In this document: positions 25,265-35,325 of the stretch, in pieces
Layout of the letters: each line of letters opens with the position of its first letter
Position numbering within the stretch: position 1 is the first letter of the stretch
Origin: an uncultured Pseudanabaenaceae cyanobacterium
Lineage (GTDB): Bacteria > Cyanobacteriota > Cyanobacteriia > Pseudanabaenales > Pseudanabaenaceae
DNA: 64,000 bases
Reading direction: 5' to 3'
Assembly: GCA_937927915.1 (NCBI GenBank)
Contig: CALGKB010000003.1
Coordinates: 48,494-112,493 of the forward strand
The notes under the pieces: model-generated
What the model saw: only the letters and a program-made list of their open reading frames with translations
What the model was told of the DNA's origin: nothing
Database searches by the model: none
Position numbers and translations under genes: made by a program

Positions 25265-27154
25265 TTAAGGGCTAGGAGGGGCATTCCAGTTAAAGTCGCT
25301 GATGCGCAGGAAAATTTCCCCCGTTTCTCGCTGCGGATTGATGCGTAAAATGACGGCGAAACTGCGCCGTTCCAACTCCACAGTATAGACGGAATCAGTA
25401 ATCCTGCCCGTTATGGGGTTCCAACTCTGTTGATAGCCAACGCGGATCGGTCCAAATAGCTGCTGTTTGATGCCAGCAGTGATAACTTGTTTGTCCGCAA
25501 TGCGATCGAATAAAAACGGGGAATTGCCTGCCTGCTCCGTCTGGCTATAGCGTAAATCCAACTTAGTGTAGTCGAGAAAGTCCCTGCTGTAGTTGCCCAA
25601 AGTGGCAGACAAGCCCGCTGTCCCCGTAATAAAACCCCGCACATCCCCCGAGGAATAGACGGAATAGGCCCCCGTCACCCCCACCACCGCATCTACCTGG
25701 GGCACGATCGGTTCTGCACTATAGCGCAAGCCCTGTTTAGAGTTAGGGGGTAAAGATTGTCCCCGCCAGAGGGGGAAAGTCCGATTCACAGCCACCACAC
25801 TTTCCTGCTTTAGTAATACATCCCGTTTGGGGGCATCCGCTCTATCGGCATCTACTAACTGCAAGCCCGTTTGGTATTGCCATTTAATTTCAGTATCCGC
25901 AATAGTGTAGGTGGGGGAAAACAAACTGACACCAAAGGAATTGGGCACATCCTGCAAGCCCAGGGAGCCATTGAAAATCCGCTCTCGATAGGCATATTGG
26001 GCTTTGAAGGTTAACTCCCCCGCAGGACGACTGTAATCAATAAACCAGCGCAGCTCATTGCCGATGTTATTGAGGTTTAGACCAGCTAGACTAGCCCTGC
26101 CACCGATGTATTGTCCCTCTGGTAAAAGCACCTCTAGGCGACTAGTGACCCCCACCACACTAGTACTAAAAATGTTGCCCGTTTCCAAACTCTTCTGCAC
26201 AAACAACTGGGGGGAAATCTGGAATTTCAAGTCTGGACGGCGAATAATGTCAAAATTTTGTTGATAAAAAATCCCCCCCCGGTCCTGCCGATCGAAGCCA
26301 ACTAAAATGGGAAATTCACTGTCAAAACTGTCCAGCGTAATTTGATTGAGGGGCAAAGGGAAAGCGAAAGAACGATCGAATTCCAAGCGGGGGGACTCCA
26401 GCTCTAATAAATCCTGTTGGGGATTGAGGGGGGTTAATTTCGCCTGGGGAGTGACCAACTCCAACTCCGGCGGGGAAAAGGCATCGTTAGTGACCCGCAC
26501 ATTTTTACCTGTCCAACTCCGATCGTTGAGGGTAATTTCATCGGCAACGAAGCCCAGGCGCCGCACACCCCGCCGTTGCACTTCTATACCCCCCCCTACC
26601 GCTATTACCACAGAACCGGAGGCAATATCACTGCTTGTCACCGCCCTGGGAGGACGATTGATCGTATCCAAGTTGACTGTCCCCCTAGCCTTGGTCAATT
26701 TGCCCTGGCGTGTACCGTAGTTGTAGGTGAGGGATTCCCCTGCAATCCTTTGCTCCCCGCGAGTGAATAAAACATTGCCTGTGGCAGTCGTCTCCTGGGT
26801 AGTGAGATTGAGGGTCACCTGGTCTGCCTTTAACTCCGACTCCTGGTAAGTGATGACTACATTCCCTTTCACTGTAATCGTGTTGGTTTTCACATCGTAC
26901 TGTTGTACATCTGCCTTGACCTTGACCAATTGTTCTGGCTGGGGCTGTCTGGGGGTAGGTTTAGGGTCAGTAGGTTTAGGCTCGATCGGTAAACCTGGTT
27001 TCACGGGTCCCGCCTGGGCAGTCCCATGCTCAAACTGCAACGTGGGAAAAGACTGGAAAAACTGTACCCATGCCAACTGCGCCGTTCCCTGACTGGGGGT
27101 CTGTTCCCTAGCCACAACTACAACTGGTGAGGGAGGAGAAATGTAGGGCTGCAT
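25265..27154 (-). CDS. DUF3769 protein, LptD/OstA-like outer-membrane LPS-transport candidate
   Basis: A 629-residue protein. Residues 75-160 form an OstA/LptA-like beta-jellyroll (VKVKADVQQYDVKTNTITVKGNVVITYQESELKADQVTLNL). The rest is DUF3769, a beta-strand-rich region ending in alternating aromatic strands like an outer-membrane barrel. This is the cyanobacterial counterpart of LptD, which places LPS in the outer leaflet. No classical signal peptide is visible at the chosen ATG, and the first 75 residues are proline-rich, so the true start may lie elsewhere. It is 34 bases upstream of the ABC permease gene on the same strand. Confidence 0.8.
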   Translation of the reverse strand: MQPYISPPSPVVVVAREQTPSQGTAQLAWVQFFQSFPTLQFEHGTAQAGPVKPGLPIEPKPTDPKPTPRQPQPEQLVKVKADVQQYDVKTNTITVKGNVVITYQESELKADQVTLNLTTQETTATGNVLFTRGEQRIAGESLTYNYGTRQGKLTKARGTVNLDTINRPPRAVTSSDIASGSVVIAVGGGIEVQRRGVRRLGFVADEITLNDRSWTGKNVRVTNDAFSPPELELVTPQAKLTPLNPQQDLLELESPRLEFDRSFAFPLPLNQITLDSFDSEFPILVGFDRQDRGGIFYQQNFDIIRRPDLKFQISPQLFVQKSLETGNIFSTSVVGVTSRLEVLLPEGQYIGGRASLAGLNLNNIGNELRWFIDYSRPAGELTFKAQYAYRERIFNGSLGLQDVPNSFGVSLFSPTYTIADTEIKWQYQTGLQLVDADRADAPKRDVLLKQESVVAVNRTFPLWRGQSLPPNSKQGLRYSAEPIVPQVDAVVGVTGAYSVYSSGDVRGFITGTAGLSATLGNYSRDFLDYTKLDLRYSQTEQAGNSPFLFDRIADKQVITAGIKQQLFGPIRVGYQQSWNPITGRITDSVYTVELERRSFAVILRINPQRETGEIFLRISDFNWNAPPSP

Positions 27155-27243
27155 AGCAAAGGGGAGTTCTCTTGTCTGAATATAACCTATAGACAGCCAT
27201 TCCCCGATCGGTTACAGTAATCGAGAAGGCACTGGGGAAGAGT

Positions 27244-28206
27244 ATGAAAATTGCCCACAACGTGATAGAACTGATAGGCAGAACTCCTCTAGTCTATCTC
27301 AATCGCATTCCCCAGGCAGAGGGCTGTGTTGCCCCCATCGTCCTCAAACTAGAGAGCATGAATCCCTCTTCTTCCGTCAAGGACCGCATAGGGGCGGCAA
27401 TGGTTTTGGAAGCAGAGGCAGCGGGGTTAATTCATCCCGATCGGACAGTGTTAATTGAACCCACCTCTGGGAACACGGGTATTGCCCTAGCAATGGTGGC
27501 GGCGGCGAAGGGGTATCGCTTAATTTTGACCATGCCTGACACTATGAGTTTAGAGCGGCGGGCTTTACTGCGGGCTTACGGGGCGGAATTAGAACTGACC
27601 CCAGGCAAGGAGGGAATGCGGGGAGCCATCAACCGTGCCCACGAACTAAAAGAAACCATACCCAACGCTTTTATCCTGCAACAGTTCAGCAATCCTGCCA
27701 ATCCCCGTGTGCATCAAAAGACCACAGCAGAGGAAATCTGGGCAGACACGGAGGGCAATGTGGATATTCTGGTCGCCGGGGTGGGGACAGGGGGCACAAT
27801 TACAGGGGTAGCTTCTGTCCTGAAAGAGAGAAAACCCTCCTTTCGTGCCATTGCGGTAGAGCCTGCCAACAGTGCGGTGTTATCGGGGGGGAAACCTGGT
27901 CCCCACAGAATCCAAGGCATCGGCGCTGGTTTTGTTCCTGCTGTTTTGCGTCGTGATTTGATTGATGAAGTAATAACGGTCACTGATGAAGAGGCATTTC
28001 ATTTTGGCAGAAGATTAGCCAGAGAAGAGGGATTGTTATCAGGGATTTCTGCCGGGGCAGCGGTGGCAGCAGCGGTGAAAGTCGCCAGAAGAACAGAAAA
28101 TAAAGATAAATTGATCGTTGTCATTCAACCGAGTTTTGGTGAACGCTACCTCAGTACAGCCATGTTCAGCGACTTGTTAGAAGAATCTATTCTCCACCAC
28201 GTCTAA
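27244..28206 (+). CDS. cysK: cysteine synthase (O-acetylserine thiol-lyase)
   Basis: A 320-residue PLP enzyme that makes cysteine from O-acetylserine and sulfide. The PLP lysine is in [12 protein letters not shown], the substrate loop is [12 protein letters not shown], the phosphate-binding loop is [10 protein letters not shown], and the C-terminal serine region is SGISAGAA. Length and motifs fit CysK/CysM; cyanobacteria have several, and the exact paralogue is not decidable. It is divergent from the DUF3769 gene across 89 bases. Confidence 0.93.
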   Translation: MKIAHNVIELIGRTPLVYLNRIPQAEGCVAPIVLKLESMNPSSSVKDRIGAAMVLEAEAAGLIHPDRTVLIEPTSGNTGIALAMVAAAKGYRLILTMPDTMSLERRALLRAYGAELELTPGKEGMRGAINRAHELKETIPNAFILQQFSNPANPRVHQKTTAEEIWADTEGNVDILVAGVGTGGTITGVASVLKERKPSFRAIAVEPANSAVLSGGKPGPHRIQGIGAGFVPAVLRRDLIDEVITVTDEEAFHFGRRLAREEGLLSGISAGAAVAAAVKVARRTENKDKLIVVIQPSFGERYLSTAMFSDLLEESILHHV

Positions 28207-28334
28207 ATTTTTGCCTGTCACAGTAATAACTGCCCGATCGCTATTTCTTTTTCCTTGCTTGGGACTTTAACAGTTAAGACTAGGAAGGGGAAGGTAAACG
28301 GTATTCTAAAGTAAAGCAAAGGCAGAGAAATTGT

Positions 28335-30137
28335 ATGAAATTGGGGAAGATCATACCCTGGTTGGGTTTACACTATCGGGATTTGACCTGGCGGCAGGAT
28401 GTAGCAATTTTAGCACTCCTCTATTTTTTCGGCGGCTGGTTAGTTCTGCGTTTGCCCCAAAATGACTATGGTTCTCCCTATTGGCCCCCCGTTGGCATTG
28501 CTTTGGGTATTTTGTTGAGTCGGGGTTGGTCACGCTGGTTGGGTATTTACTGCGGGGCGATAAGTATCAGTGTTTTTGTCAATCATGTCCCCCTCCATCT
28601 CGCGTTACTCACAGGCAGTTTTCCCACGATCGGTTGTCTAATTTCCTACTTTTTAATTCTGCAGTACACCACCAGAACTTATCCCCTGGAGCAGTTGAAT
28701 TACACAATAATTTTCATACTTACTGCTTTGTTTGGGGGAACAATCTTACAATCTCTGGGCGGCGTCACAATGGGGTTGTTTTTAGGTTTTATTGACCCCA
28801 GGCGATTTTGGAGTAGTCTAACAAATTGGTGGGCAGGGGATAGCATTGGCATTTTAGTCCTTACCCCCTTTATTTTGAGCTGGCAACGATCGGGTTTGGT
28901 TACCACTTTTAACAGCCAACGCACTGTAGAGTCAGCAGTTGTTACCATATTTACTACCCTAGTTTTGTACCTTACCTTAGTCAAGAGTAATCCCCTAGAA
29001 TATCTGTTAATTCCACCTATCCTGTGGGCAGCCCTGCGCCTAGGGGACAAATTTACTACTTTGTTGATTGTGCTTGTCTCCACCCTAGCAACTATTGCCA
29101 CTGCCTACGGCATGGGGGTATTTTTTCGGGCAGCGGAAGTTGATCAATCCCTGGTCTTAATGCAGCTATTTTTGGGCACATTTGCCATCATGGCCATGAC
29201 CGTATTGAGTATTACCAATGAGAATAATATGACCAATTTCATTCTCTCGCAGCAGATTAAATTGACCAATGCTGCCTATCAAGATTTAGATCAACTCAAC
29301 CGTGATTTGGAAAATATAGTGATAGAAAGAACCCTAGAGATTGCCCAACTCAATAGCCAGCTAGAAGCAGAAAATCGCCGCCTTGGTTCTGAAATAGAAG
29401 TGGCACAGAAATTACAAAGGATGATTCTACCTTCCCCCCAAGAATTAAATCAAATTTCCGTACTGGATATTGCTGGCTTTGTGCAACCAACGGATGAAGT
29501 GGGGGGAGACTATTTTGATGTGCTTAATCACAATGATGCCATTAAAATTGGGGTGGGAGATGTCACAGGGCATGGCTTAGAAAGTGGGGTAATTATGATC
29601 ATGGCACAGACAGCCATTCGCACTCTTATTCTCCACGGGGAACAAGACAACCGCAAAATTCTCGCTACCCTCAACCGCACGATTTACGACAATATACAGC
29701 GTATGCAATCCGATCGCAACGTGTCTCTTATTCTCCTCAGCTATCAAGACTATAAACTCCACTTCACAGGACAACATGAGACTATTATTGTGGCGAGGGG
29801 AGATGGCAAGATAGAGGAAATTGACACAGATACCTATGGTTTTCCCTTGGGGTTAGTCGAGGATACTACAGAGTTTATGCAAGAGGGAGTCATTCCCTTT
29901 TTTCCCCAGGATGTTGCTCTCCTCTACACCGATGGCATTACGGAAGCTGTTAACAACCGCCAAGAATACTATGGCATCGATCGGTTGAAGTTAGTGCTGC
30001 AAACAAATCGCCATAAAAGCGCCACAGAAATCAAAAACAGTATTATCGCTGACCTGTATAATTTTATTGATGGTTACACTATATTTGATGACATCAGTCT
30101 AGTGGTTGTCAAACATCGTGCTCCTGCTATCATTTAA
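28335..30137 (+). CDS. MASE1-PP2C phosphatase (SpoIIE/RsbU type), membrane sensor
   Basis: A 600-residue protein. Residues 20-310 hold eight or so hydrophobic segments with MASE1 features ([36 protein letters not shown]). A coiled coil follows (about 315-355, [19 protein letters not shown]). The C-terminal PP2C-type phosphatase domain has [23 protein letters not shown] and [12 protein letters not shown], so its metal-binding aspartates are kept. RsbU/SpoIIE phosphatases dephosphorylate STAS antagonists and so release sigma factors. The STAS-kinase pair at 1634-2417 is a plausible partner but is 26 kb away. The sensed signal is unknown. Confidence 0.9.
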   Translation: MKLGKIIPWLGLHYRDLTWRQDVAILALLYFFGGWLVLRLPQNDYGSPYWPPVGIALGILLSRGWSRWLGIYCGAISISVFVNHVPLHLALLTGSFPTIGCLISYFLILQYTTRTYPLEQLNYTIIFILTALFGGTILQSLGGVTMGLFLGFIDPRRFWSSLTNWWAGDSIGILVLTPFILSWQRSGLVTTFNSQRTVESAVVTIFTTLVLYLTLVKSNPLEYLLIPPILWAALRLGDKFTTLLIVLVSTLATIATAYGMGVFFRAAEVDQSLVLMQLFLGTFAIMAMTVLSITNENNMTNFILSQQIKLTNAAYQDLDQLNRDLENIVIERTLEIAQLNSQLEAENRRLGSEIEVAQKLQRMILPSPQELNQISVLDIAGFVQPTDEVGGDYFDVLNHNDAIKIGVGDVTGHGLESGVIMIMAQTAIRTLILHGEQDNRKILATLNRTIYDNIQRMQSDRNVSLILLSYQDYKLHFTGQHETIIVARGDGKIEEIDTDTYGFPLGLVEDTTEFMQEGVIPFFPQDVALLYTDGITEAVNNRQEYYGIDRLKLVLQTNRHKSATEIKNSIIADLYNFIDGYTIFDDISLVVVKHRAPAII

Positions 30138-30145
30138 TAATTTCC

Positions 30146-30934
30146 GTGACAACTTCTATGACTAACGGCGAGGATGATCTGATCTATGGTCGTCACACAG
30201 TGCTGGCTGCCCTCAGCAGTGGCAGAAAATTGCATCGCATTTGGGTAGTGCCTCAAGTCAGGTACTCCGCCGATTTCTTACCCCTTATCACTGCCGCCAA
30301 ACAGGAAGGGGTAGTTGTCGATGAAGTGGACTACAAACGCCTGAACCAGTTGACCAAAAACGGTCGCCATCAAGGCATAGCTGCCCAGGTTGCCAGTTAT
30401 AACTATGTACCCCTGGAATCCCTCTTGGAAGAAGCTAGCCGCCAGCCTGACCCCCTCATTCTCATTGCCGATGGCATTAACGACCCCCATAACCTAGGGG
30501 CAATCATCCGATCGGGGGAGGCATTAGGGGCAAAGGGGTTAATTATTCCGCAGCGGCGGGCAGTGGGTGTCACTTCCACAGTGGCAAAGGTGGCGGCAGG
30601 GGCGCTGGAACATTTCCCCGTCTGTCGGGTGGTGAATTTGAATCGCACGATCGAGATACTCAAGGAGGCGGGCTTTTGGATTTATGGCACTGCGGTTACG
30701 GGAGGCAAACCCATCCATACCGTTGACCTGCGGGGGGCAATGGCACTAGTAATTGGGTCAGAGGGAGAGGGCATCAGTTTGCTAGTGCAAAAGAATTGCG
30801 ATGTGTTGTTGTCTATTCCCTTAGCAGGAAAAACCTCTAGTCTCAATGCCTCTGTGGCGGCTGGTATCTTCCTATACGAAATTTATCGCCAACGTACCGC
30901 ACGGCATAAAATTACAGGTGAGTATTTACACTGA
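30146..30934 (+). CDS. 23S rRNA 2'-O-methyltransferase, RlmB/TrmH (SpoU) family
   Basis: A 262-residue SPOUT methyltransferase. The N-terminal substrate-binding domain begins [11 protein letters not shown]. The knot domain has the three SpoU motifs: [35 protein letters not shown] and [18 protein letters not shown]. This fits RlmB, which methylates a guanosine of 23S rRNA, though some TrmH relatives act on tRNA. The start is a GTG at 30146; the ATG at 30158 is an alternative. It starts eight bases after the phosphatase gene. Confidence 0.9.
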   Translation: MTTSMTNGEDDLIYGRHTVLAALSSGRKLHRIWVVPQVRYSADFLPLITAAKQEGVVVDEVDYKRLNQLTKNGRHQGIAAQVASYNYVPLESLLEEASRQPDPLILIADGINDPHNLGAIIRSGEALGAKGLIIPQRRAVGVTSTVAKVAAGALEHFPVCRVVNLNRTIEILKEAGFWIYGTAVTGGKPIHTVDLRGAMALVIGSEGEGISLLVQKNCDVLLSIPLAGKTSSLNASVAAGIFLYEIYRQRTARHKITGEYLH

Positions 30935-30986
30935 TGGGACAAAAGCTATAAATTAGAGATAAGCACATAGCAAGTCAGGGGTGGGT

Positions 30987-31253
30987 ATGCTTGTCAACGA
31001 CAGTTTGCAGGAAGGCGTGAAGGATGTATTCCTTACTTTTTTAGAGAATATCGGCAGAGCAGTGTGGGTGGAAATCGTCACAGAAGACCCCCAATGTACT
31101 TATTATTTTGGTCCCTTTGCCGGTGAACCAGAAGCTAGAGAAGCCACGATCGGCTATATTGAGGACTTGAAGTCGGAAGGGGCAGTGGGTATAGATGTGC
31201 GGTCAATTAAACGGATGCGTACACCCGCTGTCCTCACGATTTTTGACGAATAA
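30987..31253 (+). CDS. DUF1816 protein
   Basis: An 88-residue protein with the DUF1816 pattern: VWVEIVTEDPQCTYYFGPF, EATIGYIEDLKSEGAVGIDV and VLTIFDE. The family is cyanobacterial and of unknown function; some members carry a linker-polypeptide CpcD-like fold, which is not evident here. The ATG at 30987 follows AGGGG by five bases and is preferred over the GTG at 30981. A strong terminator follows. Confidence 0.85.
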   Translation: MLVNDSLQEGVKDVFLTFLENIGRAVWVEIVTEDPQCTYYFGPFAGEPEAREATIGYIEDLKSEGAVGIDVRSIKRMRTPAVLTIFDE

Positions 31254-31275
31254 AAATTATCCTGTGTAGGTAGGG

Positions 31276-31295
31276 GGGGCGTTGCCCCTTTTTTT
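31276..31295 (+). terminator. Rho-independent terminator after DUF1816
   Basis: GGGGC-GTT-GCCCC is followed by seven T, 22 bases after the DUF1816 stop. It ends transcription before polA. Confidence 0.85.
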
Positions 31296-31338
31296 ATGCC
31301 TATAATTGGAGGAATAGCACTAATGCCAGGGATAGACC

Positions 31339-34107
31339 GTGGAGAAACCAAAATTTTTAATAGTTGATGGGCATTCCCTTGCTTTTCGTTCCTATTATGC
31401 CTTTGCCTATCGGGGGGAGGGGGGACTACGCACATCGACGGGCATTCCTACTAGTGTGACCTACGGTTTTTTGAAGTCATTGTTGGACATTCTTGCCAAA
31501 GAAAAACCCAGGGCAGTAGCGATCGCCTTTGATTTAGGAGAGCCGACTTTCCGTCACAGTGCTGATCAAAACTACAAAGCGGGCAGACCAGAAACGCCCC
31601 CTGATTTTCTACTGGACATGGCAAATTTACAAGGGGTTTTGGCAGCAATGCACCTACAAATTGTCACCGCCCCCGGTTTTGAAGCGGACGATGTGATTGG
31701 TACACTGGTGCAATTAGCTATTAAGGCAGGTTATGCAGTCAAAATCTTGAGTGGTGATCAGGATTTATTCCAGTTAATTGATGACAGTAAAAATATATCA
31801 GTTCTCCATTTGGGCAAGGGGGAGCAAGTGACAGAGTTTCACAGCGGGGAGGTGGTAGAAAAATTGGGGATACATCCCAGCCAACTGATTGATTTTAAGT
31901 CCCTCTGTGGCGACAGTTCTGACAATATTCCTGGGGTGCGGGGGATTGGGGAAAAAACAGCGGCAAAACTCCTGCAGGAATACAAAACCCTAGAGGGTAT
32001 TTTTAGCAACCTCGACAAAATTCAGAAGGGCATTGCCCAAAAGTTACAAGCAGGGAAAGAGTCCGCCTATCACTCCCAGTCCCTTGCCCGTATTGTCACA
32101 GATGTCCCCCTAGATGTGTCAATGGATGCCTTTGTTTTGCAGGGATTCCATCGGGACCACCTCATTCCCCTGTTGGAAAAATTAGAGTTCAAAACGTTTA
32201 TGGGCAAAATTGCTGAGATAGAAGCGCAGCTCGGTAATTCTGTTGAGGATGAGAGGGAGGCAGAGGAATTATGGTTTGACTTCCAAACTACAGCACCAAT
32301 CCCCCTCCAAACTATCACCCTGGACGTACAAATCATAGACACAATCCCTAAGTTAGAAGCTCTGGCAGAGACGCTAAGAAAGTGTGATTATCCCATTGCC
32401 TGGGATACGGAATCTACTGCCCTGCGTCCCCATGCGGCGGAAATTGTGGGAGTCGGTTGTTGTTGGGGGAAAGAGTTAAATCAGGTGGCTTATATACCCC
32501 TCCACCACAGAGAAGGGAGCAACCTAGAATTAACAGAATTCCTGCGGGTAATGAAACCCCTTTTGGAAGACAGCTCCTCCTGCAAAGTCATGCAAAATGC
32601 CAAATTCGATCGCTTAGTGCTGCGCACGATCGGGATTGAACTGCAGGGGTTAGTTTTTGACACCATGCTCGCCAGCTATGTCCTTGACCCAGAAGCCAGC
32701 CATAATTTACGGGATTTAGCGGCACGGTATTTACACTTAGATTGTCTCAGCTACACAGATTTAGTGGGAAAACTGCCGTCTATTGCCGATGTGCCCCTCC
32801 CCCAAGTTGCCCATTACTGCGCCACCGATGCCTACTTTACCTTCTCCCTCCTGCCTATCCTGCAAGGGGAATTGGACAAAATTCCTACCTTAAAAAACCT
32901 GTTCTACCAAGTGGAATTGCCCCTGGAAAAAGTCCTAGCGGATATGGAGTGGGTAGGGATTAGAATCGATCGGGATTATCTCCTGCAATTTGCCCAGGAA
33001 ATAGAGGAAGATTTGGCTGCCATTGCCCAACGTGCCTATGCTCTCATCAACCGTGAATTTAATCTCAACTCCCCTAAGCAACTATCAGAAATTCTGGTGG
33101 CACTCCTAGGGGAAAAGTTCACTAAAAAATCCCGTAAAACTGCCAATGGTTATTCCACTGATGTCACCGTTCTCCACAAACTACAGGGGGAACACCCCCT
33201 CATTGATTTAATCCTGGAACATCGCCACCTCGCTAAACTCAAATCTACCTATGTGGATGTCCTACCCACTTTAATTTGCCCTAAAACCAATCGGGTGCAC
33301 ACGGATTTTAATCAGGTCAATACCTCCACTGGTAGGCTCAGTAGTTCTAACCCCAATCTGCAAAATATTCCCATCCGCACTAGTTTTAGTCGCAGAATCC
33401 GATCGGGTTTTATTCCCGCAGAAGGCTGGCTCATGGTGAGCGCTGACTACTCCCAAATTGAATTACGCATTCTTGCCCACCTCAGTCAGGAACCTGCTCT
33501 CATGGAAGCCTACAATAAAAATATTGATGTCCATACTTTAACTGCCCAATTACTACTAGAAAAACAGGAAGTTAGCAGTGAGGAGCGACGGCTAGCAAAA
33601 ATTATCAACTATGGCGTCATTTATGGCATGGGAGCGCAAAAGTTCAGTCGTGAAACCGGCATTCCCGTTACAGAAGCAAAGAGGTTTATCGATGCCTTTG
33701 CCGATCGGTATAAACACATTTTTAACTATATGCGTCAGGTAGAACAACAGGCAGAGCGAGATGGATTTGTCTGTACAATTTTAGGCAGGCGGCGATACTT
33801 TCGGGAGCTAAAAACAGCAACAGGGAAAAAGAAAGCTGATTTACTGAGGGCAGCAGTGAATGCTCCCATTCAGGGTACTAGTGCTGATATTATTAAACTA
33901 GCGATGATTAAACTACAGGAATTGTTGCAAAATTATCAGGCAAGATTACTGCTCCAGGTACACGATGAGTTAGTCCTGGAAATGCCCCCCGCTGAAGTGG
34001 ATGTCCTTACTCCCCAGATTAAGCAAATCATGGAGACAGTTTTGCCCCTCTCTGTCCCCCTGGTAGTGGATATTCATGTCGGCAAGAATTGGATGGAGAG
34101 CAAATAA
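31339..34107 (+). CDS. polA: DNA polymerase I
   Basis: A 922-residue full-length Pol I with three activities. The 5'-3' exonuclease occupies residues 1-290 (VDGHSLAFRSYYAF, GFEADDVIGTL, LCGDSSDNIPGVRGIGEKTA). The 3'-5' proofreading domain (about 325-510) keeps its acidic residues in DTESTAL, NAKFDRL and YCATDAYFT. The polymerase domain (about 550-922) has DYSQIELRILAHL, INYGVIYGMG and VHDELVLE. It acts in Okazaki-fragment maturation and repair. The start is GTG, after AGGGA. It ends two bases from a convergent pentapeptide gene. Confidence 0.97.
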   Translation: MEKPKFLIVDGHSLAFRSYYAFAYRGEGGLRTSTGIPTSVTYGFLKSLLDILAKEKPRAVAIAFDLGEPTFRHSADQNYKAGRPETPPDFLLDMANLQGVLAAMHLQIVTAPGFEADDVIGTLVQLAIKAGYAVKILSGDQDLFQLIDDSKNISVLHLGKGEQVTEFHSGEVVEKLGIHPSQLIDFKSLCGDSSDNIPGVRGIGEKTAAKLLQEYKTLEGIFSNLDKIQKGIAQKLQAGKESAYHSQSLARIVTDVPLDVSMDAFVLQGFHRDHLIPLLEKLEFKTFMGKIAEIEAQLGNSVEDEREAEELWFDFQTTAPIPLQTITLDVQIIDTIPKLEALAETLRKCDYPIAWDTESTALRPHAAEIVGVGCCWGKELNQVAYIPLHHREGSNLELTEFLRVMKPLLEDSSSCKVMQNAKFDRLVLRTIGIELQGLVFDTMLASYVLDPEASHNLRDLAARYLHLDCLSYTDLVGKLPSIADVPLPQVAHYCATDAYFTFSLLPILQGELDKIPTLKNLFYQVELPLEKVLADMEWVGIRIDRDYLLQFAQEIEEDLAAIAQRAYALINREFNLNSPKQLSEILVALLGEKFTKKSRKTANGYSTDVTVLHKLQGEHPLIDLILEHRHLAKLKSTYVDVLPTLICPKTNRVHTDFNQVNTSTGRLSSSNPNLQNIPIRTSFSRRIRSGFIPAEGWLMVSADYSQIELRILAHLSQEPALMEAYNKNIDVHTLTAQLLLEKQEVSSEERRLAKIINYGVIYGMGAQKFSRETGIPVTEAKRFIDAFADRYKHIFNYMRQVEQQAERDGFVCTILGRRRYFRELKTATGKKKADLLRAAVNAPIQGTSADIIKLAMIKLQELLQNYQARLLLQVHDELVLEMPPAEVDVLTPQIKQIMETVLPLSVPLVVDIHVGKNWMESK

Positions 34108-34108
34108 T

Positions 34109-34756
34109 TTAGGCATAGAGGGAGCCATCGGGTAAGATAGCGCCATTAAAAATTGTCCCCTCAACCAGTGCCCCTTCCAACTGTGCCCCCCGTAAATTGG
34201 CGCCACTGAACTGACAGTACCGTAAATCTGCCCCTACTAAAATGGCATACTGTAAATCGGCATCGCGAAAATTGGCATAGCTGAGATTGGCATAGGTCAG
34301 TTGCCCATAGGAGAAGTCGACAAAACTTAAATTGGCGTAGCTCAAATCCGCTCCCATCAAATCCCTGCCACTGGCTCCCTGATTCAGCAATTCCCAAATT
34401 AAATACCACTTTGCTTCTATGCGGGTAGTGCCATCCACGATCGTTTGCCGCAAATTGATGCCCCGCAAATCTGCCCCTACCAAGTTTGCCCGCCGCAGGT
34501 CCGCTGCCCGTAAATTCGCCTCCCGCAGGTATGCCCCTTCTAAGTCTGCCCCCGCTAAATTGGCTTGGGTTAGGTTGGCATAGGAGAGGTCGGCAAAGCG
34601 TAAATCCACCCCCGCCAAATCTACTCCCCGCAGGAGTGCCATGCGTAACTCTGCCCCCCGCAGGTCAAACTTCAGGAGTTTTTTTTGCGTTGCTTTCCAA
34701 GCATTCCACTGGGGTACACCTTTTTTGAGGAGGGAGACAAGCTGACTATCCGCCAT
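34109..34756 (-). CDS. pentapeptide-repeat protein, second of a tandem pair
   Basis: A 215-residue protein with A(D/N)LxX repeats over most of its length from residue 30 (DLRGAELRMALLRGVDLAGVDL and onward), broken by a stretch at about 108-130 (TTRIEAKWYLIWELLNQG) before a second repeat block. Such proteins fold as a right-handed quadrilateral beta-helix. The N-terminal helix (LVSLLKKGVPQWNAW) resembles that of the upstream gene, so the two probably arose by duplication. Partner and role are unknown. It is four bases from its neighbour. Confidence 0.9.
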   Translation of the reverse strand: MADSQLVSLLKKGVPQWNAWKATQKKLLKFDLRGAELRMALLRGVDLAGVDLRFADLSYANLTQANLAGADLEGAYLREANLRAADLRRANLVGADLRGINLRQTIVDGTTRIEAKWYLIWELLNQGASGRDLMGADLSYANLSFVDFSYGQLTYANLSYANFRDADLQYAILVGADLRYCQFSGANLRGAQLEGALVEGTIFNGAILPDGSLYA

Positions 34757-34759
34757 AAA

Positions 34760-35176
34760 CTAGGGGTGGGTACTGCCATCGGGCATGGTGGCACGAAAGA
34801 GGTTGGCGTGTTCAAAGTTGGCATCGCTGATTTCCGCCCCCCGCAGGTTTGCCGCAATCATGAGGGCATAGCGCAGTTTGGCATCGCTGAGGTCAGCCCC
34901 CTGCAAATTCGTACCAATGAGCATGGCATAGTCTAGGTTAGCTCCCAGGAGGTCAGCTTTTTCTAAAATGGCACCGCTCAAGTCGCTGTAGGCTAAGTTG
35001 GCACCGATGAGTACCGCCCGCGATAACCGTGCCCCCGATAGGTTTACCCCCTCTAAATTGGCAGTGCTCAGGGCTGCTTCCTCCAGGTCGATGATTACGT
35101 CTCTGTTTTCCTTGCGCCAACTGTTCCAGGCTTTAGCCCCCTGTCTTAATTTTTCTAGTTGATCGCGGTTTGCCAC
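34760..35176 (-). CDS. pentapeptide-repeat protein, first of a tandem pair
   Basis: A 138-residue pentapeptide-repeat protein with about 18 repeats (ANLEGVNLSGARLSRAVLIGANLAYSDL and onward). Its N-terminal helix, LEKLRQGAKAWNSWRKEN, shares the W-x-x-W pattern of the second protein. It ends in ATMPDGSTHP, like AILPDGSLYA of its neighbour. The start is GTG at 35176, 10 bases after GGAG. The function is unknown. Confidence 0.9.
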   Translation of the reverse strand: MANRDQLEKLRQGAKAWNSWRKENRDVIIDLEEAALSTANLEGVNLSGARLSRAVLIGANLAYSDLSGAILEKADLLGANLDYAMLIGTNLQGADLSDAKLRYALMIAANLRGAEISDANFEHANLFRATMPDGSTHP

Positions 35177-35325
35177 AATGGTTTAACTCCTGCTCCTTGC
35201 AAAATAGTATGCCGTAAATCTGTCCCCATACCAAGCTAATCCGTATCTTACTATTATGCCCGCCAGCAGGTTTAATGGAGATAGGCTTATATCGTTAATA
35301 TCGGTAAAAACGAGGGAAAATATTC

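Noticed and set aside
35155..35229. A 24-residue minus-strand frame (MGTDLRHTILQGAGVKPLWQ...) upstream of the first pentapeptide gene that looks like one pentapeptide repeat.
   Set aside because: It is too short to be a gene and is in another frame from the GTG-started CDS. It may be a small relic of a third repeat gene, but one repeat is not enough to claim it.
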